64,000 nt of DNA, taken from AC-32 sp963715575 (lineage in GTDB: Bacteria > Actinomycetota > Thermoleophilia > Gaiellales > Gaiellaceae). The stretch spans positions 806,001-870,000 of the forward strand of contig OY970250.1 in assembly GCA_963715575.1 (NCBI GenBank), given 5' to 3'. The position numbers were made by a program, and so were the translations under genes. Numbering within the stretch: the stretch's first letter is position 1; the number at the start of each line of letters is the position of its first letter. Shown here piece after piece: positions 25,456 to 34,280 of the stretch. The notes beneath the pieces were generated by a model that made no database searches, was not told the DNA's origin, and was given only the letters and a program-made list of their open reading frames with translations.

Positions 25456-28215
25456 ATGGCGTCAGCAAGGCAGTTGGAGACCGTCGAAATCGCGGACGAG
25501 CAGCTCGCGAACACCGTTGTCGAGGACACGGCCGGTCTCGGCGTGCGGCGCTTCTTCACGATCCCCGGCCGCGACCCGTTCGACGAGATCGAGTGGGAGA
25601 CGCGCGACGCCCTGATCCCCGGCAAGGACGGGCCTGCCTTCGAGCAGAAGGACGTCGAGTTCCCGAAGTTCTGGAGCCAGACGGCCACCAACATCGTCGC
25701 CCAGAAGTACTTCCGCGGCCGCATGTCCTCGCCCGAGCGCGAGACGAGCGTCCGGCAGATGATCGGCCGCGTCGTCGAGACGATCGGCGGCTGGGGCCGC
25801 GAGGGCGGCTACTTCGCCGACGAGGCCGAGGCCGAGACCTTCGAGGCCGAGCTGAAGGCGATCCTGGTCAACCAGTACGCCGCCTTCAACTCGCCGGTCT
25901 GGTTCAACGTCGGCTTCGAGGAGAAGCCGCAGTGCAGCGCGTGCTTCATCCTCTCGATCGACGACTCGATGGAGTCGATCCTCGACTGGATCCGCCGCGA
26001 GGGGATCATCTTCCGCGGCGGCTCGGGCTCCGGCGTCAACCTCTCGCGCCTGCGCTCCTCGAAGGAGCAGCTCTCCAAGGGCGGGTACGCCAGCGGCCCG
26101 GTCAGCTTCATGCGCGGCGCCGACGCGAGCGCCGGGACGATCAAGTCCGGCGGCAAGACGCGGCGCGCGGCCAAGATGGTCGTGCTCGACGTCGACCACC
26201 CGGACGTCGAGGAGTTCATCTGGTGCAAGGCGCACGAGGAGGAGAAGGCACGCGTCCTCGAGGCCGCCGGCTACGACATGTCGCTCGACTCCGGCGACTG
26301 GGCCTCGATCCAGTACCAGAACGCCAACAACTCGGTCCGCGTCACGGACGGCTTCATGGAGGCCGCCGACGCCGATGCCGACTGGAACCTGACCGCCCGC
26401 ACCGACGGCGCCGTGGTGGACACGGTCAAGGCGAAGGAGCTCCTGCGCCAGATCGCGGAGGCCTCGTGGAAGTCGGCCGACCCGGGCGTGCAGTACGACA
26501 CGACGATCAACAAGTGGCACACGCTCCCGAACACGGGCCGCATCAACGCCTCCAACCCGTGCTCGGAGTACATGTCGATCGACGACTCCGCCTGCAACCT
26601 GGCCTCGCTGAACCTGCTCAAGTTCCGCCGCGAGGACGGCGAGCTCGACGTCGAGGCCTTCGAGCACGCGGTCGACGTCGTCTTCCTCGCGCAGGAGATC
26701 GCCGTCGGCTACTCGTCGTACCCCACGCCCGAGATCGAGAAGAACGCGAAGGCCTACCGCCAGCTCGGCCTGGGCTACGCGAACCTCGGCGCGCTGCTGA
26801 TGGCGCGCGGGCTGCCGTACGACTCGGACGAGGGCCGCGCCTACGCAGCCGCGATCACGGCGCTGATGACCGGCCGCGCCTACCGCAAGTCGGCGGAGAT
26901 CGCCGGCCGCATGGGCCCGTTCGCCGGCTACCAGCCGAACGCCGGCGCGATGATCGGCGTGATGTCGATGCACCGCGCTGCCGTCGGCAACATCGAGAAC
27001 TCCGACGTCGTGCCGAAGGACCTGCTCGGTGCCGCGCGCAAGGCCTGGGACGAGGCGCTCAACTTCGGCGAGGTGCACGGCTACCGCAACGCGCAGGCGA
27101 CCGTGCTTGCGCCCACCGGGACGATCAGCTTCATGATGGATTGCGACACGACCGGGGTCGAACCGGACTTCTCGCTCGTCAAGTCGAAGAAGCTCGTCGG
27201 CGGCGGCGAGATCACGATCCCGAACAAGACCGTGCCGATGGCGCTCGAGAAGCTGGGCTACGCGCCGCGCGAGGTCGAGGAGATCGTCGCGTTCGTGGAC
27301 GAGCGCAACACCGTCGTCGGCGCGCCGAGCGTGAAGGCCGAGCACTACCCGGTCTTCGACTGCGCGATCGGCGACCGCGCGATCCACTACTCGGGCCACG
27401 TGAAGATGATGGGCGCCGTCCAGCCGTTCATCTCGGGCGCGATCTCGAAGACGGTCAACCTGCCCGAGTCGGTCACGGTGGACGAGGTCTCCGGGCTCCT
27501 GCTCGACGCGTGGAAGCTCGGCGTCAAGGCGATCGCGATCTACCGCGACAACTGCAAGGTCGCCCAGCCGCTGTCGGGCCAGAAGGACGGCGCCGCGCAG
27601 GTCGAGGCCGTCCCTCCGGTGCCGCTGACCAAGCGCCGCCGGCTACCGGAGGACCGCACCGAGGTCGGCCGCAAGTTCCGCGTCGGCGACTACGAGGGCT
27701 ACATCCACGTCGGCCTGTACGAGGACGGCCAGCCCGGCGACATCTTCGTGGACATCGCCAAGGACGGGACGACCATGTCCGGCCTGATGAACTCGCTCTG
27801 CATCGCCGTGTCCATGGGCCTGCAGTACGGCGTCCCGCCGGAGGTCTACGTCTCGAAGCTGACCCACATGCGCTTCGAGCCGAGCGGGATGACGAACGAC
27901 GCCGACATCCGCGTGGCGAAGTCGATCGTCGACTACATCTTCCGCTGGTTCGGCAAGAAGTTCCTGACCACCGAGCAGCAGGAGGCGGCGGGGATCCTCT
28001 CGCCTGAGGTGAAGGCCCGGCTCGCGCAGCAGTACAACGGCGAGTCAGCTCCTGCGGCGGCGGGTGAGGAGGCGGAGGCGCCGGCTCCAGGCCAGACAGC
28101 CCTGTTCAACGCCTGGGAGGACGCGGTGGAGTGCGCCAAGTGCGGCGGACGGATGGTTCGGACCGGCAGCTGCTACACGTGCCGCGACTGCGGGACGAAC
28201 ACCGGCTGCAGCTAG
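25456..28215 (+). CDS. nrdJ: Adenosylcobalamin-dependent ribonucleotide reductase (class II)
   Basis: The 919-residue enzyme makes deoxyribonucleotides. The barrel carries the CSAC segment (Cys160/163), GGSGSGVNLSRLRSS, the finger-loop N-P-C-S-E near residue 367 and the LAPTGTISFMMDCDTTG region. The C-terminal tail ends in a four-Cys zinc-ribbon-like module (CAKCGGRM and CYTCRDCGTNTGCS) thought to help re-reduce the active site. GGAGG sits just before the ATG. No cobalamin riboswitch fits in the 111-base gap upstream. The last 107 codons are duplicated at 31071-31394. Confidence 0.96.
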   Translation: MASARQLETVEIADEQLANTVVEDTAGLGVRRFFTIPGRDPFDEIEWETRDALIPGKDGPAFEQKDVEFPKFWSQTATNIVAQKYFRGRMSSPERETSVRQMIGRVVETIGGWGREGGYFADEAEAETFEAELKAILVNQYAAFNSPVWFNVGFEEKPQCSACFILSIDDSMESILDWIRREGIIFRGGSGSGVNLSRLRSSKEQLSKGGYASGPVSFMRGADASAGTIKSGGKTRRAAKMVVLDVDHPDVEEFIWCKAHEEEKARVLEAAGYDMSLDSGDWASIQYQNANNSVRVTDGFMEAADADADWNLTARTDGAVVDTVKAKELLRQIAEASWKSADPGVQYDTTINKWHTLPNTGRINASNPCSEYMSIDDSACNLASLNLLKFRREDGELDVEAFEHAVDVVFLAQEIAVGYSSYPTPEIEKNAKAYRQLGLGYANLGALLMARGLPYDSDEGRAYAAAITALMTGRAYRKSAEIAGRMGPFAGYQPNAGAMIGVMSMHRAAVGNIENSDVVPKDLLGAARKAWDEALNFGEVHGYRNAQATVLAPTGTISFMMDCDTTGVEPDFSLVKSKKLVGGGEITIPNKTVPMALEKLGYAPREVEEIVAFVDERNTVVGAPSVKAEHYPVFDCAIGDRAIHYSGHVKMMGAVQPFISGAISKTVNLPESVTVDEVSGLLLDAWKLGVKAIAIYRDNCKVAQPLSGQKDGAAQVEAVPPVPLTKRRRLPEDRTEVGRKFRVGDYEGYIHVGLYEDGQPGDIFVDIAKDGTTMSGLMNSLCIAVSMGLQYGVPPEVYVSKLTHMRFEPSGMTNDADIRVAKSIVDYIFRWFGKKFLTTEQQEAAGILSPEVKARLAQQYNGESAPAAAGEEAEAPAPGQTALFNAWEDAVECAKCGGRMVRTGSCYTCRDCGTNTGCS

Positions 28216-28243
28216 CTCTAGGGCGACACGGAAATGTCAGGTG

Positions 28244-28269
28244 GATCGGGCGCCGAGAGGCGCCCGATC
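28244..28269. terminator. Bidirectional terminator between nrdJ and the MMPL gene
   Basis: A perfect 11-bp stem (GATCGGGCGCC / GGCGCCCGATC) with a GAGA loop lies between the convergent nrdJ and MMPL stops. No T-run follows on either strand. Confidence 0.65.
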
Positions 28270-28272
28270 TGT

Positions 28273-30432
28273 CTAGGAGTGTCCGAAGCGGACGTCTGGC
28301 AGGACTCGATCCAGCCAGCGCGGAAGCGCCCAGGCGTGGCGGCCGAACACGCGCAGCAGCGTCGGGATCAACACGAGCCGGACGAGCATCGCATCGAGCA
28401 GCACTGCGATTCCGAGGATGACGCCCATCTCCTTCGGCGGCAGCGGGCCCGAGAGCGCGAACGTGAAGAAGACCGCGACCATCACCGCGGCGGCGGCGAA
28501 GATCACCCGGCCCGAGTGGGCGAGCCCGCCGATCGTCGCTTCCCGCGCGTCGTGCGAGCGGTCCCAGTGCTCCTTGGCCGAAGAGAGCAGGAACACCGTG
28601 TAGTCCATCGAGATCGCGAAGATCATCGCGAAGAAGAAGACCGGCGCCCAGGCGTCCATGAATCCCTGTGACTCGAAGCCGAGCAGGCCGGCGCCGTGCC
28701 CGTTCTGGAAGATCAGCCGGCCGATCCCGAAGGCGGCACCTGTCGCAAGGAGGTTGGTGAGCACTCCGAGTGCGGCGATCAGTGGCGCTTGCAGGGCTAC
28801 GAGCAAGAGCAGGAAGCCGAGCGCGAGCACCACGCCGATCACGAGCGGCGTCTTCGAGGCGAGTGCGGACTCGAGGTCGTGGTTCTCGGCCGCAGCGCCA
28901 CCGACCAGCGCGCCCGCGGGGAGCGCGCCCCGGAGCCGGTCGATCGTGCGGCCCGTCGCCTTGCTCGAAGGGTCGGTGGTCGGGATTGCCTGCACGAGCC
29001 CAAGGCCGTTGCCGCCGACCTGAACCGGCGCGACGCGGGCGATGCCAGGATCGCGGGTCGCGACCGCAGCAACCGCCGCTGCCTCGGGCTGCGGCGCGAC
29101 GATCTGTAGCGCGCCCGGCGCGCCGGCCCCGAACGCTTGCTGCACCCGCGCGTAACCGACGCGTGAGCCGTCCGAGTTCGGCACGACCTTGATTGAGGGC
29201 ATGCCGGTCTTCAGACCCACGATCGGGAGGGCAAGCAGAACCAAGATGAGTGTCGCAGCCGGTCCGTAGAGATGCGGACGGCGCCAGAGCCGCTCGCCCC
29301 AGCGTGCAAAGCGCGCCGAGCGGTGCTCGCCCGAATGCACCCAGCGAAGCGGCATCGCGTCGACCTTCGGTCCGAGCTTGGCGAGCACCGCCGGCAGGAG
29401 CGTCAGCGTCGCGGCGAGCACGAAGGCGACGCTGAGCATGATCCCGAGCGCCATCGAGCGGAAAGCCGGACTGGGGACGAGCATCACCGCCGAGAGCGAG
29501 ACGAACACGGTCAGACCGGAGAAGAGGACGGCCTTGCCGGCCGTGTCCATCGTCACCGCCACCGCCTCTCGGACACTCAGCTTCGTGCCGAAGAAGGCCC
29601 CGCGGAAGCGGTGCACGACGAAGAGCGCGTAATCGATCCCGAGCGCGAGCGCGAACATCAGCGCGAAGTTCATCGCCCAAATCGAGATCTCGAACCCATG
29701 CGTGAGCAGCGTCAACAGCCCTGCCGAGGCGATCAGCCCGACGATCGTCAACAGCAGAGGTAGGCCAGCGGCGACCAGGGAGCCAAAGGCCAGTACGAGG
29801 ATCGCCATCGTCACCGGCCAGGAGAAGAGCTCGGACTTCATCATCGCCGTGCGGTTGGCGGTGTTGAAATCGCTCCACATGCCGGACGCGCCGGTCAGCG
29901 AAACGGTCACTCCAGTAGTTCCGGCGGCGTGGAGCTTGGACTTGAGCTTGTCCGCGGCCGCGACCATCGCCGTCGGGTCGCCCTTCGCGCCGGCCATGAC
30001 GACGGCCGTGTGGCCGTCGGCCGAGATGCTCGCTCCGGACTGCGGCGCCTGCACGGAGGCGACGCGTGAGTCGCTGGCCAGGACGCGCTCGACACGCTGG
30101 ATTGTCCTGTTGAATCCCGGATCGGCCGTGGTTTGGCGCGCCGAGTGCACGACGACCATCAGCGCCGAGCTCGAGAGGCCGGCGAAGTTACGCTGGATCA
30201 GCCCTCTCGCCTGCACCGACTGCGAGCCGTTCGCCTGCCAGCCTGCGCCTGAGAGCGCAGTCTCGACCTTCGGGGCAAAGGCGGCGAGCGCGACGGCCAC
30301 GATGAGCCACGCGATCGTGATGGCCCGAACGTGGTCGGCGGTCCAGCCGCCGAGCCGGCCGAGCGGGCCGACTTCGACGGGCTGCGCCGAGACGGGCGCC
30401 GGCGGAGGAGCGGTCGTGACGAGCGTGCTCAT
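28273..30432 (-). CDS. MMPL/RND family transporter, last gene of an ArsR-controlled operon
   Basis: The 719-residue protein has the two-fold MMPL plan. The first-half helix block contains GIDYALFVVHRFR and the second half SMDYTVFLLSSAKEHWD, with the Asp-Tyr pairs of the proton relay. A short Pro-rich cytoplasmic N-terminus precedes helix 1. The start ATG at 30430-30432 overlaps the stop of the YgaP-like gene (ATGA), so translation is coupled. Cotranscription with an ArsR-type repressor suggests export in response to a thiol-reactive, metal or redox signal. The substrate is unknown. Confidence 0.9.
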   Translation of the reverse strand: MSTLVTTAPPPAPVSAQPVEVGPLGRLGGWTADHVRAITIAWLIVAVALAAFAPKVETALSGAGWQANGSQSVQARGLIQRNFAGLSSSALMVVVHSARQTTADPGFNRTIQRVERVLASDSRVASVQAPQSGASISADGHTAVVMAGAKGDPTAMVAAADKLKSKLHAAGTTGVTVSLTGASGMWSDFNTANRTAMMKSELFSWPVTMAILVLAFGSLVAAGLPLLLTIVGLIASAGLLTLLTHGFEISIWAMNFALMFALALGIDYALFVVHRFRGAFFGTKLSVREAVAVTMDTAGKAVLFSGLTVFVSLSAVMLVPSPAFRSMALGIMLSVAFVLAATLTLLPAVLAKLGPKVDAMPLRWVHSGEHRSARFARWGERLWRRPHLYGPAATLILVLLALPIVGLKTGMPSIKVVPNSDGSRVGYARVQQAFGAGAPGALQIVAPQPEAAAVAAVATRDPGIARVAPVQVGGNGLGLVQAIPTTDPSSKATGRTIDRLRGALPAGALVGGAAAENHDLESALASKTPLVIGVVLALGFLLLLVALQAPLIAALGVLTNLLATGAAFGIGRLIFQNGHGAGLLGFESQGFMDAWAPVFFFAMIFAISMDYTVFLLSSAKEHWDRSHDAREATIGGLAHSGRVIFAAAAVMVAVFFTFALSGPLPPKEMGVILGIAVLLDAMLVRLVLIPTLLRVFGRHAWALPRWLDRVLPDVRFGHS

Positions 30433-30644
30433 CGCCGGCAGCCCTTTTCGATGCCGACACCACGCTCGAGCACGAGCGAAGCCGGGCACCAACCTGCGCC
30501 GACGAACAGCCACTGGTTGAGACCGACGAAGACGGTCAGCAGCAGGAACCAGGGCGAGACGAGGACCGCCAACAGCACGCTCAAGAGCGTCATCGAGCCC
30601 GCGAGTGCGAAGAGCACTCGCTCGAGTGGCCAGCGCCGTGCCAT
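30429..30644 (-). CDS. YgaP-like/DUF2892 two-helix membrane protein
   Basis: The 71-residue protein has two hydrophobic helices (about 9-29 and 33-50), then GAGWCPASLVLERGVG. The W-C-P segment with the following helix resembles the membrane part of YgaP-type proteins. No rhodanese domain is attached. It links the ArsR gene (TGATG, one base shared) to the MMPL gene (ATGA), so all three form one operon. Confidence 0.8.
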   Translation of the reverse strand: MARRWPLERVLFALAGSMTLLSVLLAVLVSPWFLLLTVFVGLNQWLFVGAGWCPASLVLERGVGIEKGCRR

Positions 30645-30985
30645 CAGGCGTTCACGCCTTCGACCAGCTCCTGCAGTGCCCGCAGCTGTTGCTGTGCGGC
30701 GCCGCAGACCTGCTCACAGAGCACGAACACGCTCTCGTCGGTGATCCGGTAGTAGACGCGGTTACCGTCCTTGCGACGCCCGACCATGCCGGCATCGGCA
30801 AGCACGGCCAGGTGCTTCGACACGTTCTGCTGCGAGGCCTCGAGCTCGCTCGCGAGCTCGCCGACCGTCGCCTCGCTCTCGCGAAGACGATCGAGCAACC
30901 GAATACGCATCGCCTCCGCAAGGACACGGAAGCGGCGGGCAACGAGCTCCGCGAGGTCCGACTGGATCGGATGGGGGAATGCCAT
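30644..30985 (-). CDS. ArsR/SmtB family transcriptional repressor
   Basis: The 113-residue winged helix protein has the ArsR recognition helix region SQQNVSKHLAVLADAGMVGRRKDGNRVYYRI. The only cysteines are Cys90 and Cys94 (LCEQVC) in the last helix, a possible metal or thiol-redox sensing pair. Such regulators dissociate from DNA on effector binding. It heads the operon with the YgaP-like and MMPL genes. GTAGGAG precedes the ATG at 30983-30985. A matching dyad is found just upstream. Confidence 0.88.
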   Translation of the reverse strand: MAFPHPIQSDLAELVARRFRVLAEAMRIRLLDRLRESEATVGELASELEASQQNVSKHLAVLADAGMVGRRKDGNRVYYRITDESVFVLCEQVCGAAQQQLRALQELVEGVNA

Positions 30986-31001
30986 AATGCTCCTACGTTC
31001 A

Positions 31002-31028
31002 ACAACGAAACAGTTGTGTAGATGTATA
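31002..31028 (-). promoter_or_regulatory. Candidate ArsR operator and -10 box
   Basis: ACAAC-N6-GTTGT (31002-31017) is a perfect dyad 17 bases upstream of the ArsR start codon. TATACA on the minus strand (31023-31028) can serve as -10, placing the dyad over the transcription start, where a repressor would block. No convincing -35 was seen. Confidence 0.45.
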
Positions 31029-31070
31029 GCACATGAGCCCTAGATTCGTCGCCCAGCCTGACGGCGAGCC

Positions 31071-31394
31071 ATGAACGACGCCGACATCCGCGTCGCCAAG
31101 TCGATCGTCGACTACATCTTCCGCTGGTTCGGCAAGAAGTTCCTGACGACGGAGCAGCAGGAGGCGGCCGGGATCCTCTCGCCTGAGGTGAAGGCGCGGC
31201 TCGCCTCGCAGTACGCGGGTGAGTCAGCTCCTGTCGCGGCGAGCGAGGACGCCGAGGCGCCGGCGCCAGGCCAGACGGCCCTGTTCAACGCGTGGGAAGA
31301 CGCGGTGGAGTGCGCCAAGTGCGGCGGGCGGATGGTCCGGACCGGCAGCTGCTACACGTGCCGGGACTGCGGGACTAACACCGGCTGTAGCTAA
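31071..31394 (+). CDS. Orphan copy of the NrdJ C-terminal module
   Basis: The 107 residues match the last 107 of NrdJ with only about six substitutions, all but one in the linker. DNA identity is also high, and most differences are silent. It keeps the four-Cys tail (CAKCGG, CYTCRDCGTNTGCS) and the YIFRWFGKKFL helix, but lacks the catalytic barrel. The ATG aligns with an ATG three bases off inside nrdJ, and no clear ribosome binding site precedes it, so expression is uncertain. It is either a displaced gene end left by an insertion or a free redox tail. Confidence 0.75.
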   Translation: MNDADIRVAKSIVDYIFRWFGKKFLTTEQQEAAGILSPEVKARLASQYAGESAPVAASEDAEAPAPGQTALFNAWEDAVECAKCGGRMVRTGSCYTCRDCGTNTGCS

Positions 31395-31434
31395 TTAGAG
31401 AACCGGATCGAAACCGGCAACCTCTGCTTACAAG
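31394..31434 (-). other. tRNA-like 3' half (possible attachment-site remnant)
   Basis: On the minus strand, CTTGTAA resembles a threonine (TGT) anticodon loop. GCAGAGGTT follows, as in the anticodon 3' stem and variable loop. A T-arm-like GCCGG-TTTCGAT-CCGGT comes next, one T longer than standard. There is no 5' half, no proper acceptor stem and no CCA. It begins at the stop codon of the nrdJ fragment. Such half-tRNAs often mark integration sites; this reading is tentative. Confidence 0.35.
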
Positions 31435-31464
31435 CGGGGGTGGCGGTCTCGTACGCTGTCGTAT

Positions 31465-32712
31465 GTGATCCACCTCTCGTTCGGCCCCACGACGCCTGCA
31501 ATTGATGAGTTCCGCGCTGCCGCGGAGCGTCATGCCGGCGGCGTTGCGCGTATTGCGGTCGCTTGGGCTCGCGACGAGGGGACAGGGTGGTTCGTCGATG
31601 CACTCGATGGACGAATCGGTGAACTGCACGCCGTGATCGGTTTGAATGAACGCGGCACCAGCGTCGAAGGATTGCTCCGTCTCCTCGCGACGGCGACTTC
31701 GTTAAAGGTGTTCTTCAAGCACCCACGGCAGACTTTCCATCCAAAGCTGTACTGGTTTGAAGGTGGCGCGACCGACGCAACGACCGCGATCATCGGCTCG
31801 CCGAACCTGACGCGCGGTGGCCTTTTCACCAATTTCGAGACGGCTGTCATCGCCGAGATCAACTCGGTAGCGCCAAGCGCAGACGAGCGCGCGTTCGAAG
31901 AAAACCTACGCTCGATCTGGGACGCGCTCATCTCGTCGCCATACGCGTATGACGTTGAAGACGAGGACGACGTACGCTCCTTGCTGGAGGACGGGTACCT
32001 ATCGAGTGAGGCGCGCCAGCGGCGCGAAAGGCGCCGGCGCGGACGCAGTGAGGAGCCTCGAGCCGGGCTCCCTACGGCCCCGCCGCCGCCAATTCCTGCC
32101 GCCCCGTTCGACGCAATTGCCGTGCCGTTTCCCGTCGCGGCGCCTCCGGAGGAGCCGCAAGAAGAAGAGGTGCCGGAGCCACCTGAGGACGATCAGGACC
32201 CTGCAGGTGCCCCTCCTCTCCCTGACCGGTTCTACGTCAGGACTCTTACCGAGAACGACTCGAGCAAGCTCGTGCTAGGGGCCGTCGGCACGTTCGAGCC
32301 TGACATCGGTGAGACCGCCCGCGATCGTTACCCAGCGTTCTGGGGCTGGCCAGATGAGTACGAGACGGTGACGAGGCAACTGCCGCGCGACGAGTGGCCC
32401 GCACGCGGTCGTCTGTTCTCGTCTGAGGCACCCGCGGGCGTGGACGTTGAGGTGATGCTGTGGTTCCGCCCAGAACGTCCTGGTCACGCTGCCGAACATC
32501 GTCTCCGGCTCGGGCCGATCGGGGCAGTGCGCGCGGCGACACCACCGCACTTCGACACCGACTCACTACTCGTGCTGGAGCGGGCGCCGGACACCTCTGC
32601 TTACGATTTCACCCTCCGGCTGCTCACGCGCGAGGATCCCGGCTACGACGATTTCGCGCGGTACCTCACGCACCAGAACCCGCAGCATCGCTACGGCTAC
32701 GGCCCGGTGTAG
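31465..32712 (+). CDS. PLD-fold nuclease, probable BfiI/NgoFVII-like restriction endonuclease
   Basis: The 415-residue protein has a single phospholipase D-type active-site motif: His92-x-Lys94 in FHPKLYW, Asn114 in IGSPNLTRGG and Glu125 in FTNFE. Enzymes with one motif per chain, such as BfiI, act as dimers and cut DNA without metal. A basic/acidic, Pro-rich linker (about 184-255) leads to a 160-residue C-terminal domain (FYVRTLTENDSSK, AFWGWPDEYETVTR). By position it would be the DNA-recognition domain. It is convergent with two DNA methyltransferase genes, overlapping the nearer by 47 bases. The G+C content is visibly below that of its neighbours. Confidence 0.7.
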   Translation: MIHLSFGPTTPAIDEFRAAAERHAGGVARIAVAWARDEGTGWFVDALDGRIGELHAVIGLNERGTSVEGLLRLLATATSLKVFFKHPRQTFHPKLYWFEGGATDATTAIIGSPNLTRGGLFTNFETAVIAEINSVAPSADERAFEENLRSIWDALISSPYAYDVEDEDDVRSLLEDGYLSSEARQRRERRRRGRSEEPRAGLPTAPPPPIPAAPFDAIAVPFPVAAPPEEPQEEEVPEPPEDDQDPAGAPPLPDRFYVRTLTENDSSKLVLGAVGTFEPDIGETARDRYPAFWGWPDEYETVTRQLPRDEWPARGRLFSSEAPAGVDVEVMLWFRPERPGHAAEHRLRLGPIGAVRAATPPHFDTDSLLVLERAPDTSAYDFTLRLLTREDPGYDDFARYLTHQNPQHRYGYGPV

Positions 32713-34273
32713 CGCGCCGAAGGACGAGAAGCCACTCGGACGTGATCGAGTTGCGCCGGTGCATATCGAACCGCTGGTAGGTGTCGAATTCAGTCAGTTC
32801 CTCGATCTCAAACCCGGTGCTCTGACCCACTTCAGCGAGGAACCTGGGCGTATCGATCACGATCTCCTCGCCGCCGAGAGTCGTTCGGTTGCGACCAACG
32901 ACCAGCGCGAAGGGCGCTCCTGTCGAGAGCACTGCGTGCGTTGAAGCAAAAGCCGCGCGCATGTCGCGAAAGTAGCGATACGCGAGAGCTGGCACGTTGC
33001 GCCGACGAAAGCCGTCATCTCCCGCTGTAGCGCGCTTGAGCAAAAGGACGCATAAGTCGCGAACACTTTGCGGTAGTACGCCGTCTGCGGCAAGCTCGTG
33101 TTCAAGTTGCAGACGCTCGTTCGTTGCGATCTCACGGCTGCCGATCAAGCTTCTGTCGCGTGTCGCGATCGTGCGAGACTCGATCAGGCCCAGGAGGCAG
33201 AGGCTCAGGCGTTGCGTGTCGATGTATGGCAGAGCCGTCGCGTACGGTGGACTCGTGATCGCTGCGTCGAATGAGCTAAATCCCGCACCCCGAAGTGGGC
33301 CGGCGATCGAAGCGCGGTTGTCGCTCTCGAGTGCGCGCTGTCGGCCCGTGACGGCTCCGAGCGTCGTTCGCGCTGCAACGGTGCGAGCGATCCTCTGCTG
33401 TGTAGCGGCCACAAACCAGGGAATCACGGGATAGTTCTCGCTTGCGTCCTTACGACGCCTAACGCGGAGGTCGCCAGGGTCTTGCAGCGATGCGTCGCGA
33501 ACGAGATCGCTGCAGATCGTCAGGAACACCGGCCGAAGGCGCGTCGGAACCGTGCTCTCGACAGCATCGAACAAGAGCACGAACTGTGCGAGCACCGATG
33601 GCGTGAACCAGGAAGAGAGATAGTCGCCGTTGGGGACACGGCCGAGCCAGTTGGAGCCAGCTAGTAGCGCGAGTTGGCGATTCGTCCACGCGCTCGTGAA
33701 GTCGAGGCGTTCTCTGAGCGGCTGCAACCTGCGGAGCAGCTGATCAGTCGCTCGTGCAAGGCGTTGTGCCGAGGCCCGAATCGCCGTGAGCTTCGCGTTC
33801 GCGACGAAGACTGCGAGCGGATTGAGGTCTAGGCCTGCTCCGTCCCACCCGGCATGTGCCGACTCGAGCAAGGTCGTGCCACTGCCGCAGAACGGATCAA
33901 GGACGGCGCTCCCCCGTCCAAGGCCAAGCACGTTTCCGATCGCACGGACGACCTGCGGGTTGAACTTGCCCTTGTATTCGTGAAGGCCATGCGCGGAGTA
34001 GCGCGTGCTCTGAGCGCGGCGCGAGCGTTCGGCCTGCTCAAGCCGCCACTGATCGGTTTCGACGCGCTCGCCATCTGGGAAGTCGACGTGGCTGAAGTAG
34101 GTAAAGCGACGGAAGACTTCGCGCGAATGCCCGTTCAATGGCACGCTAATCCCGCGATCGTCAGCCTGTGGCTCTTCGCCGAGTAGAGCGCGGACCTCAC
34201 GCGTGGCTAACCGACGCTCATAGGGGAACAATCGGTGCGGCTGCCACTCGAGACGGGCCTGACCGGTCGTCAC
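32666..34273 (-). CDS. DNA methyltransferase (probable N4-cytosine), larger of a pair
   Basis: The 535-residue protein has a motif X-like HEYKGKF (98-104), AdoMet motif I DPFCGSGTT (126-134) and catalytic motif IV SPPY (341-344). SPPY favours amino-methylation of cytosine N4. About 200 residues between motifs I and IV may hold the target-recognition part. It starts with GTG seven bases after the second methyltransferase gene, forming an operon. It probably protects host DNA from the PLD nuclease. Confidence 0.8.
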   Translation of the reverse strand: MTTGQARLEWQPHRLFPYERRLATREVRALLGEEPQADDRGISVPLNGHSREVFRRFTYFSHVDFPDGERVETDQWRLEQAERSRRAQSTRYSAHGLHEYKGKFNPQVVRAIGNVLGLGRGSAVLDPFCGSGTTLLESAHAGWDGAGLDLNPLAVFVANAKLTAIRASAQRLARATDQLLRRLQPLRERLDFTSAWTNRQLALLAGSNWLGRVPNGDYLSSWFTPSVLAQFVLLFDAVESTVPTRLRPVFLTICSDLVRDASLQDPGDLRVRRRKDASENYPVIPWFVAATQQRIARTVAARTTLGAVTGRQRALESDNRASIAGPLRGAGFSSFDAAITSPPYATALPYIDTQRLSLCLLGLIESRTIATRDRSLIGSREIATNERLQLEHELAADGVLPQSVRDLCVLLLKRATAGDDGFRRRNVPALAYRYFRDMRAAFASTHAVLSTGAPFALVVGRNRTTLGGEEIVIDTPRFLAEVGQSTGFEIEELTEFDTYQRFDMHRRNSITSEWLLVLRRATPGRSRSDAAGSGA

Positions 34274-34280
34274 GATCTAT

